From contig NZ_CP012590.1 in assembly GCF_001278845.1 (NCBI RefSeq), positions 1,612,001 to 1,676,000 of the forward strand: DNA of 64,000 nt, given 5' to 3'. Origin of the DNA: Actinomyces sp. oral taxon 414. Its GTDB lineage: Bacteria; Actinomycetota; Actinomycetes; Actinomycetales; Actinomycetaceae. Below, piece after piece: positions 46,144 through 54,789 of the stretch. The first letter of the stretch is position 1, and every line of letters begins with the position of its first letter. Position numbers and translations under genes: made by a program. The notes beneath the pieces are model-generated. The model saw nothing but the letters and a program-made list of their open reading frames with translations. It was not told the origin of the DNA and searched no databases.

Positions 46144-47124
46144 TCACTGCTCGGCCCGGTTTCTCAGCCAGTCGGGGGTGAGTTCGGGTTCGCGGGGGTG
46201 CATCTCCAACTCCTCCGTGCACCGGTCGGCGTCGGGTTCCCCGTCGCCGAGGTCGGGTTCGCCCATCCAGTCCGACTCCTGGTGCAGCACCCTCTTGTCC
46301 GCGTCCATCCACAGGTGTGAACTGAGCCAGGCCCCATACCGGGGCCGGGCCTGCGCATGACGGAGCCGCTCGACGGCCTCCGCCACGCCCTCACCGGCCT
46401 GGACGGGCTTCTTCCTCCCGTTCGCGGTCAACCAATAAGCCACGCGCTGGGAGGAGCCGAGCCCGCTGATATCCACGTCGATGCGCTCGGCGCCGCTGTC
46501 CGCCAGCCAGGCCCGCACCCGGTCACGGGCCAGGTCGAACTCCGCCCCGCCCCGCATCCGGGGCAGCTCCCCCGTACGGGCGGCCTCCCGCTCGGCCCGT
46601 GAGCCGCGCGGACCGTGCGTCAGCACATAGAACTCCTCCTCCAACTCGGCAATACGCCGATTGAACGCCGGACCCCGCTCAGCCTCCCACTGCTCCACCC
46701 TCTCGCGCAACCAGTCCGGAATATTCCCCTCATCACGAGGATAGCGATTCAACTCGAACTTGTAATGGTACAGGTCCGGCTCCTTCCCCGGGTCGAAAAC
46801 CGGCTCACGCATCCAATCCGACTCCTGATACAGTACGCCCTCGGGCATCTCCATCCAGAAGTGCGACCAGAACCACGCCCCCCGACCCGGCACGGCCTGC
46901 ACCTTCCGAAGATTCGCAATGAAATTGCGAACTTCTTGATCCGGATCATCCAGCAGTCGTCGCACCCCGTTCTCAGTCAGCCAAAACCTGATGCGCTTCA
47001 GCAGACCGACCCCGTCGTAGTGGACATCAACTCGCTCCGCCTCGATCTCCTCCAACCACGCCTGCGTCTCGTTCTGAGTATCGTTGAACTCATCGCGGGC
47101 CAAACGCTCGCGCTCGCTGAGCAT
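46144..47124 (-). CDS. Two-domain immunity-like protein, YezG/DUF600-like
   Basis: A 326-residue protein made of two homologous domains in tandem. Domain 1 (about 1-150) has GAWFWSHFWMEMPEGVLYQE, SDWMREP, then FELNRYPRDEGNIPDWLRER. Domain 2 (about 185-326) has GAWLSSHLWMDADKRVLHQE, SDWMGEPD, then EELEMHPREPELTPDWLRN. A basic linker with LTHGPRGSRAEREAARTGEL joins them. ATG at 47122-47124 with GAGGAGGAG directly upstream. Its second half is almost identical at DNA level to that of the gene at 48069-49001, which suggests duplication or gene conversion. Function inferred only: immunity protein of a toxin system. Confidence 0.62.
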   Translation of the reverse strand: MLSERERLARDEFNDTQNETQAWLEEIEAERVDVHYDGVGLLKRIRFWLTENGVRRLLDDPDQEVRNFIANLRKVQAVPGRGAWFWSHFWMEMPEGVLYQESDWMREPVFDPGKEPDLYHYKFELNRYPRDEGNIPDWLRERVEQWEAERGPAFNRRIAELEEEFYVLTHGPRGSRAEREAARTGELPRMRGGAEFDLARDRVRAWLADSGAERIDVDISGLGSSQRVAYWLTANGRKKPVQAGEGVAEAVERLRHAQARPRYGAWLSSHLWMDADKRVLHQESDWMGEPDLGDGEPDADRCTEELEMHPREPELTPDWLRNRAEQ

Positions 47125-47226
47125 GACTCCTCCTCGCTTCCTCGCCGGCATCAACCACAGTCATAAATAATTCTACCAAGGATCAATAGTCCTTTCTCGC
47201 CAGGAACCACGGTCCGACCGCCAAGA

Positions 47227-47400
47227 TCAGCGCGGTAACGGGGATGGTAAGAGGACGACGTGCACGGAATCCACACCGCCCTCATGCCCGCCCTTCTGCG
47301 TCACCGTGCCGATCCCGACCTCCAGGTCGCCGTTTCTGATGAGATAAGGCTCAGTTGACTGAAATCCATCGGCTCTACACAGCCCACGGGCACACCGTGA
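47227..47400 (-). pseudogene. Coding remnant after the immunity-like gene
   Basis: Beyond the stop of the gene at 47401 the same frame stays open for about 57 codons with protein-like content (QSTEPYLIRNGDLEVGIGTV, then GGHEGGVDSVHVVLLPS) and ends at 47227. There is no start codon with a ribosome site. It looks like the tail of a lost gene, or an old C-terminal extension cut off by the TAG. Confidence 0.35.
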
Positions 47401-47955
47401 CTAGACGTACTCCTCTCGCTCGAGCCGGGACTCCTCTCTCAGCTCCACAATGCGTCTGGCCACTACCGGGCCGCGCTCCAGGCGCCACCGTTCCACCTTG
47501 TCCCGCAACCAGTCCGGGATGAACTCCTGATCTCGCGGGTAGCGGTCCAGCTCCGTCTTGTACTCTCCCAGGTCCGGGCCGCCGCCACGAATATCCAGGC
47601 CATCTGGACCGATGTAGAAACCACCGGTTCCCATGTCCGGCTCGCACATCCAGTCCGACTCCTGATGCAATATCCCCTCCGGCATCTCCATCCACAGATG
47701 AGAATAGAACCATGCTCCACGACCTGGCAATGCCTGAATTCCACGAAGTTTGTTGATTGCAGAGCCAGCACTTCTGTCAATGTGGACCGATTTCTTCTCC
47801 CCGTCAGCTATCCGCCAACACAGGGTATCCCCTACATCCCCGAGGCCGTTAAGATAGACGTCAACCCTGGTAATACCCTCCTCTTCCAGCCATGCCCTCA
47901 CGAGAGTCTCGGCTTTTTCAAAAGCCTCCACCGTCGATTTCCGGTAGCGATCCAT
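47401..47955 (-). CDS. Single-domain immunity-like protein, YezG/DUF600-like
   Basis: A 184-residue member of the array: VEAFEKAETLVRAWLEEEGI at the start, GAWFYSHLWMEMPEGILHQE, SDWMCEPDMG, then YKTELDRYPRDQEFIPDWLR, and a long C-terminal helix (VERWRLERGPVVARRIVELR). The closest relative is the gene at 49160-49720. GC is clearly below the core genes. The ATG has GGGAAA 6 nt upstream. Confidence 0.62.
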   Translation of the reverse strand: MDRYRKSTVEAFEKAETLVRAWLEEEGITRVDVYLNGLGDVGDTLCWRIADGEKKSVHIDRSAGSAINKLRGIQALPGRGAWFYSHLWMEMPEGILHQESDWMCEPDMGTGGFYIGPDGLDIRGGGPDLGEYKTELDRYPRDQEFIPDWLRDKVERWRLERGPVVARRIVELREESRLEREEYV

Positions 47956-47971
47956 AAATCATTTCCCTCAA

Positions 47972-48061
47972 TTATTCCACGCCTGGTGCATTCACAAACC
48001 TGCGGTCGTGTGAAGCCCCTTGCGAATCATTCCATTTGGCCGTGAACTCGTTCGGTGTCAT
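47972..48061 (-). pseudogene. Possible 5' remnant of a DNA methyltransferase-like gene
   Basis: A 29-codon frame starting MTPNEFTAKWNDSQ. That opening resembles the N terminus of large class I DNA methyltransferases (MTPxEFxAKW), after which the match stops. It sits exactly where the upstream two-domain gene loses its end, so it may mark a recombination joint. The similarity rests on about 12 residues. Confidence 0.2.
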
Positions 48062-48068
48062 TTGTGCA

Positions 48069-49001
48069 TCACTGAGAGATGTCGAGCCGATTGGTGAGTT
48101 CGGGTTCGCCCGTCCAGTCCGACTCCTGGTGCAGCACCCTTTTGTCCGCGTCCATCCACAGGTGGGAGCGCGCCCAGGCCCCGTGGCGGGGCGACGCCTG
48201 GGTGTCACGCAGTCGCTCGACGGCCTCCGCCACTTCCTCATCGGCCTGGACGGGCTTCTTCCTCCCGTTCGCGGTCAACCAATAAGCCACGCGCTGGGAG
48301 GATCCCAGGCCCTCGATGCGGATGTCGATGCGCTCGGCGCCGCTGTCCGCCAGCCAGGCCCGCACCCGTTCCCGGGCCAGGTCGAACTCCGCCCCACCCC
48401 TCATCCGGGGCAGCTCCCCCGTGCGGGCAGCCTCCCGCTCGGCCTGTGAGCCGCGAGGGCCGTGGGTCAGCACATAGAAGTCCTCCTCCAACTCGGCGAT
48501 GCGCCGATTGAACGCCGGACCCCGCTCAACCTCCCACTGCTCCACCCTCTCGCGCAACCAACCGGGGATATTCTCCTCATCACGGGGGTAGTAGTCCAGT
48601 TCCGCCCAGTAGTGGTACAGGTCCGGCTCCTTCCCCGGGTCGAAGACCGGCTCGGCCATCCAATCCGACTCCTGATGCAGAACCTTCTCCTCGGCGTCCA
48701 TCCACAACCGGGAGCAGAACCACGCCCCCCGACCCGGCGGCGCCTGCCACTTTCGGAGGAAGCCGGCCGAGGGACAGGCCTCATCGGCCTCGACCGGCCT
48801 GCGCCGGCCACCCTCTTCGATCAGCCAGGGCCTGATGAACTGGCACAGGCCCACACCGCCGCACTCCACCTCGACCCGCCGCGCGCCCGTTCTCTCCAGC
48901 AGCTCGCGCAGCTGGGCCTGCGTGCTGTTGAACTCATCGCGAGCCGCATACTCTCGCTCACTGAGTTCGTCATCCTCGTCATCGAAATCCTCATCGAACA
49001 T
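48069..49001 (-). CDS. Two-domain immunity-like protein, C-terminally truncated
   Basis: A 310-residue protein. Domain 1 (about 10-165) is GAWFCSRLWMDAEEKVLHQE, SDWMAEP, then AELDYYPRDEENIPGWLRER; domain 2 begins FDLARERVRAWLADSGAERI and reaches HLWMDADKRVLHQESDWTGE but then ends PELTNRLDISQ, missing the EELEMHPREPELTPDWL part present in the gene at 46144. The first 20 residues are very acidic (DEDFDDEDDELSEREY). A good AAGGAGG site precedes the ATG. The truncation suggests the second domain is broken or reshaped by recombination. Confidence 0.6.
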   Translation of the reverse strand: MFDEDFDDEDDELSEREYAARDEFNSTQAQLRELLERTGARRVEVECGGVGLCQFIRPWLIEEGGRRRPVEADEACPSAGFLRKWQAPPGRGAWFCSRLWMDAEEKVLHQESDWMAEPVFDPGKEPDLYHYWAELDYYPRDEENIPGWLRERVEQWEVERGPAFNRRIAELEEDFYVLTHGPRGSQAEREAARTGELPRMRGGAEFDLARERVRAWLADSGAERIDIRIEGLGSSQRVAYWLTANGRKKPVQADEEVAEAVERLRDTQASPRHGAWARSHLWMDADKRVLHQESDWTGEPELTNRLDISQ

Positions 49002-49159
49002 GGATCCTCCTTTTCATTTTTCTTACCAATGAGCCTTTCTCGTTGGGAACGATAGTTCAGAGGCGGATGTCGGCGCGGTGGTTCGACAAGATTTTCACTA
49101 GTGGGAAAACATCAATTGATCCGGGTCAGATCGATCGAACCGAAAACCAGTCGGGTACG

Positions 49160-49720
49160 TCACGGATAGCGGAATGTCCGGCCTTTGAGTCGGAATTCCA
49201 CCTCCAGTTGGGCGACGCGCTTGGCCACCGCCGGGCCGTGCTCCACCCGCCATCGCTCGAGTTTCTCCCGCAACCAGTCCGGGATGAACTCCTGATCACG
49301 CGGATAGCGGTCCACCTCCGTCTTGTACTCCCCAAGATCCGGGTCTCCGGGACGGATATCCAGACCGTCAGAAGTTGCGAAGAAATAGGAATTACCCATA
49401 TTCGGCTCGCACATCCAGTCCGACTCCTGGTGCAGCACGCCCTCCGGCAATTCCATCCACAGATGGGAGTAGAACCACGCCCCACGCTCCGGCAGCACTT
49501 GCATCCCGCGGAGATCATCCACAGCGAAACACGCAGCATCATCCATTTGGGTCGCTTTTCTCTCGCCATCGATTGTTAGCCAATAGTAAACATTACCACT
49601 GCGCCCGAGAGCATTGTAATCGACATCCAATCTAGTGCCGCCGCTCTTCTCCAACCAATCCTTCACAAGGCGCTGAATCTTCTTGAACTTCTCTTCATTG
49701 GACATCGCGAAAGCATTCAT
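49160..49720 (-). CDS. Single-domain immunity-like protein, YezG/DUF600-like
   Basis: A 186-residue member: FKKIQRLVKDWLEKSGGTRL, GAWFYSHLWMELPEGVLHQE, SDWMCEPNMG, then YKTEVDRYPRDQEFIPDWLR and a C-terminal helix. It is collinear with the gene at 47401-47955 over its whole length. The ATG at 49718-49720 (MNAFAMSNEEKF) gives the same N-terminal length as that paralogue; a second ATG lies 15 bp inside. GC is low for this genome. Confidence 0.62.
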   Translation of the reverse strand: MNAFAMSNEEKFKKIQRLVKDWLEKSGGTRLDVDYNALGRSGNVYYWLTIDGERKATQMDDAACFAVDDLRGMQVLPERGAWFYSHLWMELPEGVLHQESDWMCEPNMGNSYFFATSDGLDIRPGDPDLGEYKTEVDRYPRDQEFIPDWLREKLERWRVEHGPAVAKRVAQLEVEFRLKGRTFRYP

Positions 49721-50211
49721 TGCGAGAACCCTTAATGAGCCTTTCTTACCAGGAGGATACCCGGACTGGCGAAGATCGGCGTAGTGGTGCGGGAGGAGTC
49801 GAACAAGGGCGGGTGCGGTGCGCGCGGGGGCCGCCCGGGGCTGAATAATCTTCCAGGGGTTTCCACACACTGTCCTATACTGCCACCGGCGATGTTCCCG
49901 AGTCCATCGCCCACGCCATCCGACTGTGACCGGCGGCCCTGGGTTACGGGCGCGCGCCCGTAACCCAGGGCCGCCGCCTGCCGGGCCCGGGCCGTCCTGG
50001 TGCTGAGGCGGCTGATGGCGGGCACCGCCCTGACACCCTGACGGGGCGCTCGAAGCTGGATCGCCTTGGGTGTTTGGTGGAGAGCCTGAGTCCATGGAGG
50101 AATGATGAGGAACCGTGCCCGTACCCGGAAGCGCCCCAATGAGCGGAGGCGGTGTGCGATCGGGTTAGCGTCGGACGCCCGGGCCGACCCGGATCGGCCC
50201 GGGGGTGTTTG
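49721..50211. other. Gene-free region between the immunity array and the ISAs1 element
   Basis: No gene supported. It contains GAATAATCTTCC (49843-49854), close to the IS5-type terminus seen at 3228 and 6823, and a 46-bp perfect palindrome (49931-49976). A short plus-strand frame ending VPESIAHAIRL before 49930 may be the last trace of a gene. Confidence 0.45.
49931..49976. repeat. 46-bp perfect palindrome
   Basis: The two 23-bp halves are exact inverted copies with no loop; the centre is CGGGCGCGCGCCCG and the arms contain CCTGGGTTAC. It would form a cruciform or a very stable hairpin. Confidence 0.7.
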
Positions 50212-51505
50212 CAGGGGGTCGGCAAAGTCGGTGGGGGGTGGTCTGATGTCCGGGGTTGTCGGCGTGTTGGCGCGGGTGCGGCGCGGCCCCGCCGGAACGA
50301 TGGGCAGTGCTTGAATCAACCTCGCCGCCGGGGGGTCGCGCCGCCATGCCATCATCCACCACGACCGCCCTGTCGCGCCAGCCCCTGAAGGAGGTCCTGA
50401 AGGGCGTGACCGATCCGCGGGACCGGCGGGGCGTGCGCCACCCCCTGGTCTCGGTCCTGTGCCTGGCCGTGACGGGGATACTGGCGGGATGCCGCAGCCT
50501 GACGGCGATATGGGAGCACGCCGCCGACCTGGAACCGGCCGACCTGGGGGCCCTGGGCCTGGAGGCGGGGCGGGCCCTGCCGTCGAAGTCGACGATCAGG
50601 CGGGTCCTCCAGGACCTGGACCCCGCGGGCCTCGACGCCCGCCTGACATCGTGGTTCTTCACCCGCACCGGCGCCATCGCCGGCCGCAGGGTGATCGCCG
50701 TGGACGGCAAGACCATGCGCGGGGCCCGCACCGGCTCCAACCCGGCCCCCCACCTCCTGGCGGCCCTGGACCAGGCCGCCGGCACGGCCCTGACCCAGAG
50801 GCGGGTGGCCGACAAGTCCAACGAGATCCCCGCCCTGCCCGAGCTGCTCGCCCCCCTGGACCTGGACGGTGCGGTCGTCACCGCCGACGCCATGCACACC
50901 CAGACCGGCACCGCCCAGTGGATCATCTCCCGCGGCGCCCACTACGTGCTCACGGTCAAGAACAACCAGCCGGGCCTGAAACGGGCCCTCAAGAAACTGC
51001 CCTGGAAGGACGTGCCCTCCACCTCCGTCCCCGACGGCTCCCACGGGCGCAGAGTGCGGCGCACCGTCCAGGCCGTCGAGGCCCCCGCGTGGATCGACTT
51101 CCCCGGCGCCGCCCAGGTGATCCGGATCCGCCGCACCAGAACCGTCAACAAGCGCGGCGGCGGCAGGAGGACGACCACCGAGGTGGCCCACCTGATCTGC
51201 TCCCTCCCCCCGACCGACGCCCCGCCCGAACTGGTCGCCTCCTGGGCCCGAGGGCATTGGGCCATCGAGAACCGCCTCCACTGGATCCGAGACGTCGTCT
51301 TCGACGAGGACCGCCACCAGCTGCGCACCCGCAACGGACCCCAGATCATGGCCGCCCTGCGCAACCTCGCCATCAGCCTCATCAGACTCCTCCACGGCCC
51401 CGAGCCCCCATCGCCGCCACCACCAGAGCCATGGCAAGACGCCCCGAACGAGCCATCAGACTACTCACCCAACCAACCACCTAAACCGACTTTGCCGACC
51501 CCCTG
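50212..51505 (+). mobile_element. ISAs1-family insertion sequence
   Basis: A 1294-bp element. Its ends are inverted repeats beginning CAGGGGGTCGGCAAAGTCGG (50212-50231 and the complement of 51486-51505). The flanks carry the perfect 10-bp duplication GGGGTGTTTG (50202-50211 and 51506-51515), the size made by ISAs1 elements, so the copy inserted recently. It lies 64 bp past the end of rpe. Confidence 0.9.
50346..51484 (+). pseudogene. ISAs1-family transposase with a late frameshift
   Basis: The catalytic part is intact: LKEVLKGVTDPRDRRGVRHP at the start, VIAVDGKTMRGARTGSNP (first Asp), VVTADAMHTQTGTAQWII (second Asp), and GHWAIENRLHWIRDVVFDED (Glu). After LAISLIRLLHGP the frame goes off, and the family's true ending (IAATTRAMARRPERAIRLLT, stop at 51482-51484) lies one frame away. 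One extra C in the five-C run at about 51403-51407 would restore it. As written the reading continues past the element end into rpe antisense DNA. It is either a recent mutation or a sequencing error in a homopolymer. Confidence 0.85.
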
Positions 51506-51569
51506 GGGGTGTTTGCGACGCGTGGGCGAAGGGGCCGGGGTCACGATCTCACGGCCGCGAGCGCGCCCG

Positions 51570-52238
51570 TCAGTGGGCGTGCGCGGCGGCGAGGTCGCGC
51601 AGGCGGGCGATGGCGGCCGGGGCGTCGTCGGCCCTGTAGACGGCGCTGCCGGCCACGAAGACCCCGGCCCCGGCCTCGGCGGCGCGCTCGATGGTGCCGG
51701 CGGTGACTCCGCCGTCGATCTGGATGCGCAGCTCCAGGCCCGCCTCACCCACCAGGCGGCGGGTCCGTTCGATCTTGGGCAGCATCGCCTCAATGAAGGC
51801 CTGGCCGCCGAACCCGGGTTCGACGGTCATGAGCAGCAGGAGGTCGATGCGGCCGAGCAGGTGCTCGACGGCGGACAGGGGGGTCGCCGGCCGCAGGGCG
51901 ATGCCGGCGCCGGCGCCCAGGCGGTGCAGCTCGTCGGCCAGGCGGAAGGGGGCGGCGGTGGCCTCAATGTGGGTGGTGACGATCGTGGCCCCGGCCTCGG
52001 CGTAGGTCGGGGCCCAGCGGTCGGCGTTCTCGATCATGAGGTGGGCGTCGACGGGCAGGTCGGTGTGGGCCGTCACGGTCTCCACCAGGGAGGGTCCGCC
52101 GAAGTGGTTGGGGACGAAGTGGTTGTCCATGACGTCCACGTGCAGGCCGTCGGCGTCGGCGACGCGGTCGAGCTCGTCGGCCAGGTGGGCCTGGTCGGCG
52201 TTGAGGATCGAGGGGTGGATGGCGGGGGCGGGCGTCAC
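51570..52238 (-). CDS. rpe: Ribulose-phosphate 3-epimerase
   Basis: A 222-residue TIM-barrel metalloenzyme that interconverts ribulose 5-phosphate and xylulose 5-phosphate in the pentose phosphate pathway. [27 protein letters not shown] (catalytic Asp and metal His), [28 protein letters not shown] and [13 protein letters not shown] (second catalytic Asp) are all present. GTG start with GGAGGA upstream. It follows rsmB on the same strand (43-bp gap). Confidence 0.95.
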   Translation of the reverse strand: MTPAPAIHPSILNADQAHLADELDRVADADGLHVDVMDNHFVPNHFGGPSLVETVTAHTDLPVDAHLMIENADRWAPTYAEAGATIVTTHIEATAAPFRLADELHRLGAGAGIALRPATPLSAVEHLLGRIDLLLLMTVEPGFGGQAFIEAMLPKIERTRRLVGEAGLELRIQIDGGVTAGTIERAAEAGAGVFVAGSAVYRADDAPAAIARLRDLAAAHAH

Positions 52239-52281
52239 TGGGTCCTCCGGCGTTCGCGGGTCGGATTCGTGGTGGGTCGGT

Positions 52282-53832
52282 TCAGCGGGTGCGCCGCAGC
52301 AGGGCGCAGAACATGGCGTCGGTGCCGTCGGCGTGGGGCCACAGTTGGAGCATGGGGCGCTCGGCGCCGGCGGGCGGGGCGGGGGCGATGCGGGTGGCGA
52401 TGTCGCCGGCGTGGAGGATCTCGGCGCCGCCCCCGTTCTTGTCCCAGTGCCTGAGGACGTCGCGCACGACGAGCTCGGTCTCCAGCACGTGCGGGGAGCA
52501 GGTGACGTAGGCGACCAGGCCGCCGCGGCGCACCGCCCCCAGGGCGCTGGTGAGTAGTTCGCGCTGGAGGGCGGCCAGTTCGGTGACGTCCTTGGGGCTG
52601 CGCCGCCAGCGGGCCTCGGGGCGGCGGCGCAGTGAGCCCAGGCCGGAGCAGGGGGCGTCGACGAGGACCCGGTCGAAGCCGCCGGGCTCGTCGGCGGCGA
52701 GGGCGCGCCCGTCCCCGCAGCGGACCTCGACGACGCCGGGGTTGATGGCGCGCACGGCGGCGCGCACGAGTTCGGCGCGGTGGGGGGCGATCTCGTTGGC
52801 GGTCAGGCGGGCCCCGCGCTGGGCGGCGCGCGCGCCCAGGAGGGCGGCCTTGCCGCCGGGGCCGGCGCACAGGTCCAGCCAGCGCTCGTCGCGGCCCTGG
52901 AGCGGGGCCTCGGACAGGATGAGGGCGGTGAGCTGGCTGCCCTCGTCCTCGACGCCGGCCCGTCCCTCGCGCACGGCGGCGATGCGTCCGGGGTCGCCCC
53001 CGGCCAGGACGACGGCGCAGGGGCTGAGGTCCCCCATCCGCGGTTCCTCGTGGGCGGCGGCGCCGGCGGCGCGGGCGAGCTGCTCGGGGGCGATGAGCCC
53101 CGGTCGGGCGCACAGGACGACCTGCGGGTCGGCGTTGTCGGCGGCGAGCAGGTCGGCCAGTTCGGCCTGGTCGCGCCCGTTGGCGGTCAGGGCCTGGCGC
53201 ATGGCCTTGACGATCCACGGCGGGTGGGAGTGGGTGCGGCTCAGGGCGGTCGTCTCGTCGGGCGCCTCCCGGCGCAGGAGGGCCAGCCAGTCGTCCGCAT
53301 TGCGGCGGGCCGCGCGGCGCAGGACGGCGTTGACCAGTTTGGCCGACCCGCGTCCGGCGGCCCGGGCGGCCAGGTCGACGGTGGCGGACACGGCGCCGTG
53401 GACGGCGACCCGCATGCCCAGGATCTGGTGGACGCCCAGGCGCAGCACGTCCAGGACGACGTCGTCGAGCTCGTCCAGGGGCCGGTCGACGCAGTGGGCG
53501 AGGATGGCGTCGTACCTGCCGCGCAGGCGCAGGGTGCCGTAGGTCAGGGCGGTGGCGAAGCCGGCGTCGCGCCGGTTCAGGCGCTCGGCGTCGAGCAGGG
53601 GCGGCAGGATGAGGTTGGCGAAGGCGCCGTCCCGGCGGACCCTGGTCAGGGCCTCCAGGGCGATGCGGCGGGCCGGGTCATCCGCGGGTTCGCGGCGCGG
53701 CGTCTCGCCCCGGCGGCGGTCGTCGGGACGGCCCCGTCCGTCCTCGCCCCCGGCGCCGGCCCGGCCCAAACCCGCCCGTCCCACGCGGCGGTCGCGGCGG
53801 TCGCGGCGGTCGGGGCGCGTGCGGCCGGTCAC
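52282..53832 (-). CDS. rsmB: 16S rRNA m5C967 methyltransferase RsmB
   Basis: About 516 residues. It methylates C967 of 16S rRNA with SAM. A basic Arg/Asp/Gly-rich tail (1-50) comes first, then a NusB-like RNA-binding domain ([33 protein letters not shown]), then the methyltransferase with [20 protein letters not shown] (SAM site) and [20 protein letters not shown] (motif IV Cys). In motif [16 protein letters not shown] holds the catalytic Cys. The GTG at 53830-53832 overlaps the fmt stop by 4 nt, so translation is coupled. Confidence 0.92.
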   Translation of the reverse strand: MTGRTRPDRRDRRDRRVGRAGLGRAGAGGEDGRGRPDDRRRGETPRREPADDPARRIALEALTRVRRDGAFANLILPPLLDAERLNRRDAGFATALTYGTLRLRGRYDAILAHCVDRPLDELDDVVLDVLRLGVHQILGMRVAVHGAVSATVDLAARAAGRGSAKLVNAVLRRAARRNADDWLALLRREAPDETTALSRTHSHPPWIVKAMRQALTANGRDQAELADLLAADNADPQVVLCARPGLIAPEQLARAAGAAAHEEPRMGDLSPCAVVLAGGDPGRIAAVREGRAGVEDEGSQLTALILSEAPLQGRDERWLDLCAGPGGKAALLGARAAQRGARLTANEIAPHRAELVRAAVRAINPGVVEVRCGDGRALAADEPGGFDRVLVDAPCSGLGSLRRRPEARWRRSPKDVTELAALQRELLTSALGAVRRGGLVAYVTCSPHVLETELVVRDVLRHWDKNGGGAEILHAGDIATRIAPAPPAGAERPMLQLWPHADGTDAMFCALLRRTR

Positions 53833-54785
53833 TGGACGGGTTCCTGCTGGTCGTCGTCGCCCAGGGTGGCGCCGGGGGCCGGGCGGGCGCCGCGGGCCCA
53901 GGCGTCGGCCGCCATCCAGTTCCTGCCCGCGGGGGCGAGCCGCCCCAGGCGCACGGCGCACGTGCCGGTGCCCACGAGCACCTCGTGGCCGGCGGCGCGC
54001 AGGGCGCCGGGGGGCAGGTCGGTGATGCCGGGGACCGGTTCGACCGGGCCCAGGCGCAGCCGGACCCCCCGGTAGGAGGTGTGGGCGCCGGGGGCGGGGG
54101 TGAGGGCGCGGATGCGGGCGTCGACGTCCCGGGCCGCCTCGGTCCAGTCCACGAGCCCGTCGCGGGCGCTCAGGGGCGGGGCGAGGCTGACGCCCTCCTC
54201 CCCCTGGGGGACGGCCACGGCGGTACCCTCCTCCAGGGACGCCAGGACCCCCATGACGAGCGGGGCGCCGGCGTCGGCCAGGCGGGCGAGCAGGTCGCCG
54301 CCGGTGTCGCGCGGCCCGATCGGCTCGGTCAGGCGGGCGTAGACGGGCCCGGTGTCCAGGCCCTCCTCCAGGCGGAAGACGCAGGCGCCCGTCACGGCGT
54401 CGCCGGCCATGAGCGCCCGTTGGACGGGGGCGGCGCCGCGCCAGGCGGGCAGCAGGGAGAAGTGGAGGTTGATCCAGCCGTGGGCGGGGACGTCCAGCAG
54501 CGCGGGGGGCACGATGCGCCCGTAGGCGACGACGACGGCGACGTCGGCGCCCAGGGAGCGCACCCAGGTGCGGGCCGACTCGTCCCTCAGGGTGGCGGGG
54601 GTGCGCACGTCCAGGCCGGAGGCGCGGGCCAGGGCGGCCACCGGCGAGGGGCGCAGGGCCCGCCCGCGCCCGCGGCGCGCGTCGGGGCGGGTCAGCACGC
54701 CGACGACCTCGTGGTCCGGGGAGTCAATGAGGGCCCGCAGCGAGGGCAGGGCGGCCTCGGGGGTGCCTGCGAAGAGAACGCGCAT
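53829..54785 (-). CDS. fmt: Methionyl-tRNA formyltransferase
   Basis: A 318-residue enzyme that formylates initiator Met-tRNA using 10-formyl-THF. MRVLFAGTPEAALPSLRALI opens the Rossmann domain; INLHFSLLPAWRGAAPVQRA gives the catalytic Asn and His and the SLLP motif, and VFRLEEGLDTGPVYARL the Asp. The C-terminal beta-barrel (GRLAPAGRNWMAADAWARGA) binds tRNA. The ATG at 54783-54785 has TAGACT 6 nt upstream. def is not next to it here. Confidence 0.95.
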   Translation of the reverse strand: MRVLFAGTPEAALPSLRALIDSPDHEVVGVLTRPDARRGRGRALRPSPVAALARASGLDVRTPATLRDESARTWVRSLGADVAVVVAYGRIVPPALLDVPAHGWINLHFSLLPAWRGAAPVQRALMAGDAVTGACVFRLEEGLDTGPVYARLTEPIGPRDTGGDLLARLADAGAPLVMGVLASLEEGTAVAVPQGEEGVSLAPPLSARDGLVDWTEAARDVDARIRALTPAPGAHTSYRGVRLRLGPVEPVPGITDLPPGALRAAGHEVLVGTGTCAVRLGRLAPAGRNWMAADAWARGARPAPGATLGDDDQQEPVQ

Positions 54786-54789
54786 GGGG

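Noticed and set aside
49858..49929. Plus-strand frame ending VPESIAHAIRL as a transposase tail
   Set aside because: Only about 20 residues and an in-frame stop upstream; no family could be assigned.
50256..52454. 732-residue protein starting in the ISAs1 element and running into rpe
   Set aside because: Beyond the transposase frameshift the frame is antisense to rpe. The family's true C terminus is found one frame away, so this is a readthrough artefact.
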